Assembly: GCA_029964075.1 (NCBI GenBank)
Contig: CM057130.1
Coordinates: 372,001 to 436,000 of the forward strand
Length of the DNA stretch: 64,000 bases
Direction: 5' to 3'
Source of the DNA: Patiria pectinifera
Taxonomy: Eukaryota > Echinodermata > Asteroidea > Valvatida > Asterinidae
Shown: in pieces, positions 26,001 through 33,130 of the stretch
Layout: each line of letters starts with the position of its first letter
Position numbering within the stretch: position 1 is the first letter of the stretch
The notes under the pieces: model-generated
The model's input: the letters and a program-made list of their open reading frames with translations, nothing else
What the model was told of the DNA's origin: nothing
Databases searched by the model: none
Translations under genes and position numbers: made by a program

Positions 26001-28836
26001 AATAATTATATGTTAATCGCGTAAAATTAATATTAACAAAGTTCATAGGGTACAAATGATACCATGTTCGTATGAATAAAACATGGCATTTGCTTTTACT
26101 TCCAATTTTGAAGCATTTACTCGCATCTGTATGAATGAAAATTAAGCAAACACTTTTACTCAAAACCATTTGCTAAAATCTGAAAATAATTAGTTTTTAC
26201 CTTTTAGGTTTTGCTACACTATAAGCGTTTACTTGTATGAATTTCTGAAGTCCTTTATCTACAGAACTGTAAGTCCGATTGGGTTGAAACTTGGTATGTG
26301 GCCAGACCGGGATGTGTTATAGGTAAAAAAAAAATGAAGTGACGTCATGATGACGCCATCCTGAGATTTTATATGAATATTTGAATTTTTGGACCGTTTA
26401 GCCATATCTCACGAACGCAACATGCAAAGTTAAAATTTCTTTTTTGTATTTGGTTTGTTAGGTAATAGGTATTTGCACAACATTTTTGAAAAACTTGGGT
26501 GGGTAGATAATGGTACTAGTATGCAAAGTCCGAAGTGACGTCACGATGACGTCATCGTTTGATTTTTTTAATGATTTTTTAAATATTTATGATTTTATTC
26601 TGCTTCCAAAATTGCACACTTTCTTTCATCGGATTAACATTAAACTTGGTTCAAACCAAGACCACATACAATGACAAAATGTGTTTTGAGAAGGGTTTTA
26701 AAGATGACGTCATTGCAGGGCATGTGACGTCATGTGATAAAATTATATTTTAGGAATTATTCTAAGCATTTGAACAACCTTTAACTGCATGAAGCACTAT
26801 GACAAGTGACTGCAAAAGGACCAACGAAACATAAACATTTGTAAAATGCGAAAATCCCTGTGTTCTGTTTGCAAACAGACATGGTGTCTTTTTTTTATTT
26901 TTAATATGACGTCACGTGACATGTGACGCCATATTAAAATTGCATATTTTGAAGGCCAATATCTACAGAACCACTGGTCCGATTGGGTTGAAAGTTGGTA
27001 TGTACCTAGACCGGGATGTGTTATAGATGAAAATTGAAGTGACGTCATGATGACGTCATAATGGGTTACGTGACGTCTCGTTAGAGATTAATAGATTTGA
27101 TCTTTAAAAATCAATATAAAATCAACCGTGAGAGACCTGAACATGATTTTCGTGGGATATGATAGAATTATCGAGGGTCTTCTTTTTTTATTATGTGCAA
27201 AATGTTATTTTGTAATAACGTTTTGCATGTAGTACTTTCAAAATCTAGGATATGAAAGCCGATTCATAAGCTTTCTTTTAGTACAAGAATCATTCAAATC
27301 ACTCATATGTACTTTTCAAGTTACGGAATTTTAAACACAACCACTGTTTTAAAGTTCTGTCCACGTATCACAAAAAAGGTAAGTGTTCTTTCAGCAAAAC
27401 GAAAACAATTCCAGCGCTATATGTGAAGTGTTTTCGTTTTGCTGACAGAAGTTTTAAGACGGTGTTTGTGTTTAAAATTCTGTAACTTGAAAAGTACATA
27501 AGTGATTTGAATGATTCTTGTACTAAAACAGAGCTTATAAATTGGGCTTTCATATCTTGATTTTGACAGTGCTTCATGCAGAACTTCATTAAAAAAAATT
27601 GTCCTGCCATTTGGGTTTCCTTTTTTTGACTTGCAACCGTTTAAACTTTTCTTTACAGTGCATGGTAAACATAGTTAACCGATGGAAAAGTTGTGTTTTT
27701 ACCAGCAAAAATGATGATTTTCCTCGTTTGAATCAAGCTGCTCTAATGTACCGCCTCTTTACATATTTAGGCCACGCCCGAAAAAGGGTGAAAATAACAC
27801 GTGTTAGAATGTTAGAATTTACATCCACTTTGTTTCAAAGCATGAGAAACAAAGTGGATGTAAAATACAGTTTTCTGAGTTTTCTATTTTTGCACTCCCC
27901 TTTTTGAAAAATCAAGCTCCGCCCCCCAAATGGGCAAGATCCAAGATGCGTTCACCTCTAAAAATTATGTTCAGCCCATTTCAATTGGACATGCCAATTT
28001 TCAGAATTTTACCACCAAACTGAATGATGTTTTCCATATTAGAACCAAACTGCTAAGATATACCACCTCTTTTACCATTTAGACCACGCCCACAAAATGG
28101 GTGGAAAATAACAGGTGTTAGAATGCTAGAATGTCTTATTTCATGTTTAAGTTTATTTCAAAGCGTAAAAAACAAGGAAATATGATGTTAAATACAGTTT
28201 TCATGAGTTTGTATTGTTTGCACCCCTTTTTTGAAAAATCAAGCTCCGCCCCCAAAATGGGCAAGATCCAGGATGTTCCCGATCTTAAAATGATTTTTAG
28301 CCCATTTTGACCCCACATGCCAAATTTCATGCTTTTACCACAAAGTGCACGATTTTTCGCTTAGCAGCTCCACTAACCATGCATATGGCGACAGTAATGT
28401 CCAAGAGTATGCCTTCCTTTTTTGGGGAGGGGGGATGGGGGGGGGAGAATGTTACTTCTGCACACAGTCCATATTGACACTTTCTATCTGTCAATCAAGC
28501 ATTGTGCATTGACCAATCAGAAAACACCTTGTGGTCAGGTGACCACAGTATCTTGGTCAAACTCGGTCACAAGCACCAATGGAAATGCACACAAATCAAG
28601 ACGGGCGGGGCTCATGGTGATCTTTGCTTCTTTATAATGAACATTGGAAACAATTTTTGCCCCTGTTGCAGACTTTGGGTGTAACAAACGGCGCTGACCG
28701 TAAGCTCTTCACGAAGAAGATCAAAGACATGAAGGCACTGGTGGAAAAAGAAAAGAAAGCCATCGCTAAGGAACACAAAAACCGGGAGAAAAAAGAGAAA
28801 AAAGCTGCCAAGAAGCTCTTTGCTACTGCCCAGTAA
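1794..28836 (+). CDS. PPP1R9A-like: Neurabin-like scaffold, 3' part of gene (spliced, 11 core exons)
   Basis: Neurabins are actin-associated scaffolds that hold protein phosphatase 1 near synapses and cell junctions through N-terminal actin-binding, PP1-binding and PDZ regions followed by coiled coils; neurabin-1 adds a C-terminal SAM domain. Seen here: exons 1794-2011, 4433-4529, 4923-5025, 5558-5659, 10409-10635, 11913-12107, 13714-13958, 18690-18940, 19807-19946, 22214-22387 and 28672-28836. All have AG/GT borders, the phases agree throughout, and they total 1917 nt (638 codons plus stop). The order is coiled coil, acidic linker, Ser/Pro/basic linker, SAM, charged tail. The words KKYHKAKKLIKDMQ and IPDTDMLDTSMEKSKIQL resemble vertebrate neurabin/spinophilin segments from memory. 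The SAM domain favours the neurabin-1 form. The 5' part is missing from the window. Optional exons at 14998 and 15899 keep the frame. Confidence 0.82.
2012..4432 (+). other. Neurabin-like intron, 2.4 kb
   Basis: AT-rich intron with no supported gene. It contains a MITE-like inverted-repeat copy near 3245-3415 (listed separately) and a short TACATGTA-rich stretch near 3100-3180. The small open frames in it show no domain and no splice support. Confidence 0.6.
3245..3415. repeat. MITE-like inverted repeat, copy 1
   Basis: Imperfect hairpin sharing with 38659-38850 the blocks gcattgtgctagctatt, tacaatagc, a GCCTCGTGTGTG block and a GTGATCACGTG block, ending with cagattggtctatag. The left arm is worn. 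Two copies 35 kb apart, one in a neurabin intron and one downstream of the lectin gene, indicate a dispersed short inverted-repeat family. The ends are approximate. Confidence 0.6.
4433..4529 (+). CDS. PPP1R9A-like: Neurabin-like exon: charged coiled coil
   Basis: A 97-nt exon between ttcttctcag and gtagct, entered in phase 2 and left in phase 0. It encodes EEEFQTKEKEFQEEKERM followed by KQEQLREKMKLEAK, an almost entirely Glu/Lys/Gln/Arg helix that continues the coiled coil of the previous exon. Confidence 0.8.
4923..5025 (+). CDS. PPP1R9A-like: Neurabin-like exon: end of coiled coil
   Basis: A 103-nt exon after gcttagattcag, entered in phase 0 and left in phase 1 at ggtaaac. It encodes ELELQLSKGSRKVRSLEGSD and then an acidic Ser-rich turn (QADQDSSSPDNG), marking the exit from the coiled coil. 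A CAA microsatellite follows directly in the intron (about 5030-5050). Confidence 0.75.
5558..5659 (+). CDS. PPP1R9A-like: Neurabin-like exon: linker
   Basis: A 102-nt exon after ccattgcacag, phase 1 in and phase 1 out at ggtgag. It encodes DEGVILIRQSGLPSFEEILD and then AAGGKAILMDDSPEG. I do not recognise a domain in it. It is supported by splice sites and by frame continuity with both neighbours. Confidence 0.72.
5660..10408 (+). other. Neurabin-like intron, 4.7 kb
   Basis: No supported exon. A 193-codon open frame at 7058-7639 has no recognisable domain and is Phe/Leu/Ser-rich, as expected from AT-rich intron sequence. The intron holds an 11-bp minisatellite (6623-6688) and a run of CCCC blocks (about 9538-9582) that could form a G-quadruplex on the opposite strand. 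The rest is AT-rich single-copy-looking sequence. Confidence 0.6.
6623..6688. repeat. 11-bp minisatellite (GACTTGTGATT)
   Basis: Six head-to-tail copies of gacttgtgatt with essentially no divergence. The unit is close to that of the larger array at 31954-32124 (GACATGTGATG), which lies outside this gene. Confidence 0.9.
10409..10635 (+). CDS. PPP1R9A-like: Neurabin-like exon: acidic linker
   Basis: A 227-nt exon after cttacttcag, phase 1 in and phase 0 out at ggtgag. It starts GPIIPLESSRNFSQAPPTKV, passes through a strongly acidic run (EGQDEEDGEEEDSSGNEGGY) and ends in a predicted helix (LEEVELEMSLEADLKEAHML). Its higher GC content than the flanking intron and long synonymous-looking purine runs support a coding role. 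Confidence 0.82.
10636..11912 (+). other. Neurabin-like intron with degenerate minisatellite
   Basis: No exon seen. Between about 11080 and 11590 a worn tandem repeat of roughly 60-80 bp recurs, built on the words tggatttgtgtgggtca, aataaaagagac and cattgacgcat in fixed order. A poly-G run lies at about 10984-10996. Confidence 0.55.
11913..12107 (+). CDS. PPP1R9A-like: Neurabin-like exon: conserved post-coil segment
   Basis: A 195-nt exon (65 codons, phase 0 both sides) between ctccatag and gtaatg. It opens QQQQEWFEHIPDTDMLDTSM, then EKSKIQLVTG, a basic patch (GRKKPTKAHL) and NLIMKQPITEE. The IPDTDMLDTSMEKSKIQL block resembles the conserved VPETTRLDSSL-like block after the spinophilin/neurabin coiled coil. 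Its donor site is also the first base of the 40-bp tandem array. Confidence 0.83.
12108..12307. repeat. 40-bp tandem repeat, 5 copies, starting at a splice donor
   Basis: Five near-identical 40-bp units (gtaatggacaccaagcttga, then tcgtaatatgacgtcagttt). The array begins at the GT of the preceding exon's donor, so every unit repeats a gtaatgg donor-like word and a TGACGTCA palindrome. The last unit differs at two bases (cgtaatatgacg to cataatatgatg). Confidence 0.95.
12330..12415 (-). repeat. tRNA-like sequence, probably a SINE head or tRNA relic
   Basis: On the minus strand the order tggtcaagtagttaagac, a near-palindromic ctgctttctagaaagcag arm, then gttcaaatccc matches A-box, anticodon arm and B-box of a tRNA. 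The T-arm and acceptor arms pair poorly and the central arm is an 18-bp palindrome with no proper 7-base loop, so a working tRNA is unlikely. Confidence 0.5.
12416..13713 (+). other. Neurabin-like intron remainder
   Basis: No exon or RNA gene seen. The open frames at 13024-13531 on both strands have no recognisable domain and no splice support. The 3' end runs into a pyrimidine-rich acceptor. Confidence 0.55.
13714..13958 (+). CDS. PPP1R9A-like: Neurabin-like exon: Ser/Pro/basic linker
   Basis: A 245-nt exon after cctctatttgtag, phase 0 in and phase 2 out at a gtaagt donor. It encodes a probably disordered linker rich in Ser, Pro, Arg and Gly (HPTSNGSPRQGRHPVSVPNL to PPKQKSKPDIRV). Such linkers in scaffolds often carry phosphorylation sites; that is inference. 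Confidence 0.78.
14998..15012 (+). CDS. PPP1R9A-like: Candidate 15-nt microexon
   Basis: The 15 bases cccctggatacgcag lie between cagcttcacttgcag and gtaaac. The length is a multiple of three and fits phase 2 on both sides, so inclusion would add five residues after the Ser/Pro linker without disturbing the frame. Very short exons are easy to find by chance, so this is a proposal only; neuronal genes of this kind often use microexons. Confidence 0.35.
15899..15946 (+). CDS. PPP1R9A-like: Candidate 48-nt optional exon
   Basis: 48 nt between acaaacacag and gtaagg, phase 2 to phase 2, open in the required frame and encoding SPLDYHMDAVYRQLI. The donor matches consensus well but the pyrimidine tract is weak. 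It would be a cassette exon because the frame is kept whether it is used or skipped. Confidence 0.5.
18690..18940 (+). CDS. PPP1R9A-like: Neurabin-like exon: Ser/Thr/Pro linker
   Basis: A 251-nt exon ending at gacgcag before gtgaaa, leaving in phase 1. It encodes SGQTSPRTTTKSGLPPAMPI, then an acidic and Gln-rich part (LEQEAEGQGGQHQREPSPSS). The exact start is uncertain: AG at 18688-18689 and AG at 18700-18701 both give the right phase, and the first is used here. Confidence 0.7.
19030..19220. repeat. GGCTATGGC/GCCATAGCC-rich intron segment
   Basis: Words of the type ggctatggct and its complement recur in both orientations over about 190 bases, so the segment can fold on itself. No ends or target duplications were found. 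Confidence 0.4.
19807..19946 (+). CDS. PPP1R9A-like: Neurabin-like exon: basic linker before SAM
   Basis: A 140-nt exon after gttcctaag, phase 1 in and phase 0 out before gtgagt. It encodes GLKHIGKSPIPVAASSDIFD, then SMPMSETGGKKKNKKAAKYQ and ISAPLQS. The lysine cluster lies just before the SAM domain. Confidence 0.75.
20517..21372. mobile_element. 856-bp foldback transposon with 42-bp repeat arms
   Basis: The element begins tatggtggccctgaaggg and ends with its exact complement. It is flanked on both sides by the 6-bp direct repeat ATAAAG (20511-20516 and 21373-21378), a target site duplication. Each arm (about 20517-20852 and 20997-21372) holds about five 42-bp units built on tatgcgatgtcgcgaaattt plus gtgcgcacacg. 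The loop of about 145 bp contains further GCGCGCAAG inverted words. It has no coding capacity for a transposase, so it is non-autonomous. Sea-urchin TU and Drosophila FB elements share this build of inverted arms made of tandem repeats. Confidence 0.9.
21784..21921 (+). repeat. Dispersed repeat, copy 1
   Basis: About 135 bp shared with 23205-23331 in the same orientation: aaccagtgagtttgg, acatcatctt, gccgacgcgcatggcta, cgcgcgcgcataccagaaacc and ttttggccta in the same order. Copy 2 carries a short internal duplication of the gacatcatcttacattg block. Confidence 0.75.
22214..22387 (+). CDS. PPP1R9A-like: Neurabin-like exon: SAM domain, first half
   Basis: A 174-nt exon (phase 0 both sides) after ttgtgtcaaag, ending before gtttgt. 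It encodes KPHQIEDRPITEWNTTHVSQ, then WLMGNGLDEYINDFTANNIT and GPALLTLDAAKLK. The W..hVsqWL...gL.eYi..F..n.i.G..LL.Ld...Lk pattern is the classic first four helices of a SAM domain, which mediates self-association or binding to other SAM proteins. Confidence 0.9.
23205..23331 (+). repeat. Dispersed repeat, copy 2
   Basis: Matches 21784-21921 over most of its length but lies inside the 5.8-kb element, so this repeat family exists both inside and outside that transposon. Confidence 0.7.
23331..26240. repeat. Three ~940-bp direct repeats
   Basis: Landmark word gacggaaagcggcac falls at 23691, 24624 and 25566, giving spacings of about 933 and 942 bp. The second and third units are nearly identical, to the point that the same 69-codon minus-strand frame (at 25013 and 25960) differs by only one residue. 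Each unit also contains a SINE-like block (gggttttcagtccctacctg and cctcccacctctaaaac). Confidence 0.85.
26240..27080. repeat. TGACGTCA-rich repeat block
   Basis: The phrase ccgattgggttgaaa, then accgggatgtgttatag, then gtgacgtcatgatgacg recurs twice here (near 26275 and 26977). A related form is at 57150-57320. It contains many palindromic TGACGTCA words. The small open frames across it are not supported as genes. Confidence 0.7.
27225..27582. repeat. 358-bp hairpin
   Basis: Arms of about 135 bp pair with each other (tagtacaagaatcattcaaa against its complement near 27500-27520; cttttcaagttac against gtaacttgaaaag), and the loop carries a second inverted pair based on cagcaaaacgaaaac. It is nested inside the 5.8-kb element. 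Confidence 0.75.
28672..28836 (+). CDS. PPP1R9A-like: Neurabin-like last exon: SAM second half and tail
   Basis: A 165-nt exon after cccctgttgcag, phase 0, ending at TAA. It completes the SAM domain with TLGVTNGADRKLFTKKIKDM (the LGV....R..l...I pattern of the last SAM helix) and continues into a Lys/Glu/Ala tail (KEKKAIAKEHKNREKKEKKA) ending KLFATAQ. The length and charge fit the neurabin-1 C-terminus. Confidence 0.9.
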   Translation, partial: TLGVTNGADRKLFTKKIKDMKALVEKEKKAIAKEHKNREKKEKKAAKKLFATAQ

Positions 28837-28923
28837 ATAAGTCATTTTAGAGTTGAGACTCTTGTGTGAGATATTACACACCATACATTGCAATAATCTG
28901 CCTCGGGAGGTTTGCCTTATTGA

Positions 28924-29502
28924 GAATGACCTGAGTGACTTCAGGATATGACCTGAGAGTAGTATGACCTGGAGAATGACCTCTGAATTGAACTATGACC
29001 TGAGGAGACAGAGATATTCAGGCCGACCTTATGAAGTGTGCCCTGAGGTTTGACCACAGGATTGAACTTACAACCTGAGGGAAGTGGCCTAGGAAATTGA
29101 CCTCATGAGGTGTGACATGAACTCTCACCTCATGCATGAACTATGACCTCCAGTATGACCTCCAGAAGTATGACCTCCAGAGCATGACCCTAGTAATGTA
29201 CCCTCCATGCTGAGGTCAAACAACATGGAGATAGTCCCAAGGAGTGTGACCTACGAGCAGCGATGACCTCATAATGACCTTGGGGTATGACCTCAAGAAT
29301 TCTTGAAGGTGATGACCCTTGGATGTATGGGAGACAGGTCTCAGTGTAATGTTTTCACAGAATGCCAGATTCATGCTCAAGGGGCTGTGAAACAAACAAA
29401 AAAGGATCTTCGTCAGCTCTCCTATCTGAGAACACAACTGACGAGACTGATCTTGTTCAGATTGACCTGATGCCAGTCACCTTGGAATGACCTTGCTTGA
29501 CC
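28924..29502 (+). repeat. TGACCT-rich cluster after the neurabin stop
   Basis: About 17 exact TGACCT words lie in under 600 bases, nearly all on this strand and in variable contexts such as tatgacctcc, aatgaccttg and tatgacctga. The complement AGGTCA is the nuclear-receptor half-site, but irregular spacing and same-strand bias fit a decayed short repeat in the 3' untranslated region just as well. Confidence 0.7.
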
Positions 29503-31953
29503 TGTGATGAGGTGCACCTGCAAGTTTCAGAGGAGCTCAACATCAACATTAGGGTTAAACCCTTTTGCTCGTACCCTTCCAGTTCCTTTTTTTGTTATGA
29601 GGCAAAAGCAGAGAGCAAGATGGAGAAATGGATTTGAATTCATCATAGAACACACCAAGGCCTTGCAAGATAGTAACTGCATAGCAAGAACATACAATTG
29701 GGGTAGTTAATATCATCATGATAAAAACAAATCCAAACTTGCTGCTGACACTTGCTAGATTTTTGGTACTGAAAAAAAAGGCCTTCTTAATGCGATGTCT
29801 CAAATGTAACTTTAAATTAAACTTTCATCTTTCCATCAAAGTTACGATATAAATGAAATGTGTTCTTAGCATACGAGTGAGCATGTTTGCAAGTATTTCG
29901 TTCGCATTCTGGTGTTCATAATATTTCACAAAAAGTAGCATACCTTTGTGAATGTGATTGGTGATTATTGCAGCTGTGTACTGTGCATTTATCCAACGGT
30001 TTGTGTTTGATTTCTGCCGTGTTGATAATTTCCAAATGAAATGAATGGCATTGTACGCATTACACGTATGTGAATTATTCTCCATAGGGGCACTGCTTGT
30101 TGCAGCAAAGCTTCATAGAAGAGTAGGTATTTTAGACAGTGATCAATATTACGGGAAATAATTATAGCTTTAGAAAACAATTTATTTGTTTATTCACTCA
30201 GATTAGATTTGTATAAAATTGTTTTCCAGACTAGTATTATATATTGGCTCGTCTATTTTTGATAAACACTTGGCGTGATTCTCTCGTAAAGGAAACAAGT
30301 CGTTCATTTTTTTTTTACATAGAATGATTTTGTAGTTTTTGCGTTCATTTTTAATCAGCGAGTGAATTTTTCAGTCAAAGAACCCTTGTCAAGTTTTTTG
30401 TTTCCACCTGCAGTGAACTGAAATCAATCATGGATTAAATTGAACATTAGGTAAAATTAACATTTTACTTGGTGTTATTTAATTCAAGTGGAAAATTTGA
30501 TGCGATTAATGACCGCAGACACACAGTTGATATGGTGCAATGGATCAATATGTCATATAATATTAGAATTTAATTTTGATAAAATAGTTTCATTTATGAA
30601 AACAGGTGGAAGGGCCAGAAAGCATTTATTTCAAGTAACAGAAAGGAGGCAATATCTTTGATTTATTTTTCATATTTTTTTTTATGAAGCTTATGAGACC
30701 GAGTAAGAATATCAAATCTGCACAATTCTTCCCTCTATCAGTAGGGAGTGATTTCTGTGTCTGATGGCTATCGTCAAATCTACAACTGCTTTTCAGTATT
30801 AAGGGCAAATTTCCCGTGGTCGCAAAAAAATAAAAGAGCTACGGTAAAAGATTTGGATTCATAATTAAATTAACGATCAATTATCAAAAATAATTTTGCA
30901 TTGTAGAATGCAGAAGGTCCACAAGTTTGACTTGTGATTCAGTAGAGTTTGGTAGTTGGAGGACGTACAACTTTATTAGGTGTACGGTCTTCTGGTAATC
31001 AAATCTGGTTCTGGAACTTTGGCTTTTTTTTTTTTTGGAAGGGGGGTTTGGTCTCCTGCTCAAGTTGCATTCACGTAATTGCCTCCTTTTCTGTTACTTC
31101 TTACAAGTAGGGTGCTGGCCACCTTTTGTACCGAACAATTATAAAGTCAAACAAATATATTGCCATATTCGTAAGTATTACATGTATATTGGTAGATTTG
31201 CAACGATACAAAAAATAGATGCTTTCACTAATAACAATAACAAAATGTATTGTTTTGATATTATTTGCATTTTTGATACTCAGCCGCCTCCAGCAAATTT
31301 GATAGACTTTTTGATATGATTTGATAGTTTTGTTTTTGGAGGTTTGTTTTGTAGAGTTTTGTTCAGGCCTTTGTCGCAATCATGTGATATAGATGTATGA
31401 ATAGTCACACTGTACAGCACAGTACTATGAAACGTGTTGCTGACCGATATTCTGTTAAGCTAAATGTAACGTCATTCATATACATTTTTTTAGGTGGCAA
31501 AGAATTCTGCTTAAGTCATTGGAAACAAGTCTTAGTTTTATTCAGATATCATTTTTTTATTTTAGATTTTAAACTTTTTGCTGGCTTCAATGTCTGACAA
31601 ATGGGTACATGCAATCAGCCCACTTTTGAATTCTTTCTTTCTTTTTATATTCATATTATGCTAAATATGTGAAGAGACTGTATCTTTAATCTCAGTAAAT
31701 CTGTCTGTTTTTATGTCTGTTTTGTATGAAACGTATACACTTGCGCTTAAGTAATGCTAATATTCTCAAACACTGTATAATTTTCTCTCGGGCTTAGTTG
31801 CCAGTATCCAGTATGTGCATGTACTTCTGGATGTGTTTTATTCTCATTCCAAGGGCCAGTGCTGTATTTCAGTCCTTCACAAGTCCTGACAGGTCCTCGT
31901 AGGTCCATCAAAAGTTCTTCAGTCACATTTGGCAAATCACAAGCTAAGTGAAA

Positions 31954-32124
31954 GAACTGTGATAGACATGAGATGGACATGTGATGGACTTGTGATGGAC
32001 ATGTGTTGGACATGTGATGGACATGTGATGGACATGTGATGGACATGTGATGGACTTGTGATGGACTTGTGATGGACATGTGATGGACCTGTGATGGACC
32101 TGTGATGGACTTGTGATGGACTGG
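31954..32124. repeat. 11-bp minisatellite (GACATGTGATG)
   Basis: About 15 head-to-tail copies with variants gacatgtgatg, gacttgtgatg and gacctgtgatg. Three overlapping minus-strand frames across it are repeat artefacts. The unit is closely related to the array at 6623-6688. Confidence 0.92.
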
Positions 32125-32874
32125 ACTTCAACACTGCCAAGGAGTAATTTCATCAAATTTGCTCAACAGTTTATTCTGCACTGCAGTTCCATGACGTTGA
32201 TCTCAGTCCATGTTCCTTACAGGCAACTTCATCAGAGGTGTCTTTTTACCACAAATGTCAGCAGTAATTGGTAGTGGACACTTCTGATTGAGTGCCTTGA
32301 GGAACAGGTTGCCCAGGTGATATCATTTTGGCCATGTACGAAACAGGTGTCCAGAACTGTGGCTATATCTGTTATCAGCTTGTCCCCCAGTCTTGAGCCA
32401 AGACTACTTGTTTCCATATGATGGAAGAAGACTTAAGACAACAGCTCAAGACTATGAGATGCACACGTGACCTTTTCCTGGGTCGCTTTTGTTGTTCACA
32501 GGTAAATACTACACCTGTAGAGGGCAGCAGATTAGTATGCACAGAACTTATTCTTCTACACACAATTCATGCTATGTAGCTGCATTATAGAAAATAAATC
32601 ATATGGCCAGTGCATATGAATGGGTCGTAAGAATACATACTATCACATCCAAGGAATTACAAGCAAACAGCAAAAGCATTTATTCAGGACCCAATGTTCT
32701 ATAACTGATTCATCACTCTTTTATTCAAAATGTCATATTTATTGGTAGCAAATATCTAGATGATGTAATTTGTTGTTCACCTTTCAGTGGTAAGCTTTGT
32801 TTACTGTGTTTTTGCAAGCAGTTATGCTACTGGATATGTAGGCGGATGTGTAGTGTGTGTATTTATTTAATTCT

Positions 32875-33130
32875 TAGTTCAACTGGGTAGCCCATTCAGT
32901 GGAATCCACTGGTCTCCCATGGGGCCCAGTAAAGAGAAGACAATGTGAAGAAATTACAGTTTTAGATGTGGGAGGAAAACCCCAGAAGAAATTTTATTCT
33001 GAGGAAAACCCACGGAATCAGGTAGGGACTGAAAACCCAACCCACATATTGGCCTAGGCAGGAATCAAACTCGGGTCAAAGTGCTGGAAGGCGAGGAAAG
33101 TACCTCTATGTTAATCTAACGCCCCTCTGT
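32875..33130 (-). mobile_element. tRNA-derived SINE
   Basis: On the minus strand a tRNA-like head (B-box-like gagtttgattcctgcc) is followed by the body words gggttttcagtccctacctg, attccgtgggttttcc, ggggttttcctcccacatct and aaaactgtaatttctt. The same body, without the head, recurs inside each ~940-bp repeat at 23.8, 24.8 and 25.7 kb. This order of tRNA head plus a shared central body is typical of invertebrate SINEs. Confidence 0.65.

Larger units (their letters stand above)
22575..28375. mobile_element. 5.8-kb inverted-repeat element
   Basis: The ends are tagtggagctgc and its complement, with long imperfect terminal inverted repeats (about 22575-23190 and 27750-28375). The arms share gtgcactttgtggtaaaagc, cctggatcttgcccatttt and ggggcggagcttgattttt. 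Each arm itself contains two copies of a subunit about 350 bp long. The body holds three direct repeats of about 935-945 bp and a further 358-bp hairpin. The flanks suggest a short target duplication (ACC or TA), but its length is ambiguous. No transposase was recognised. Confidence 0.75.
22388..28671 (+). other. Intron splitting the SAM domain, mostly one transposon
   Basis: The intron is 6.3 kb and about 5.8 kb of it is the inverted-repeat element at 22575-28375. Without that element the intron would be only about 480 bp. No exon was seen within it. Confidence 0.75.
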
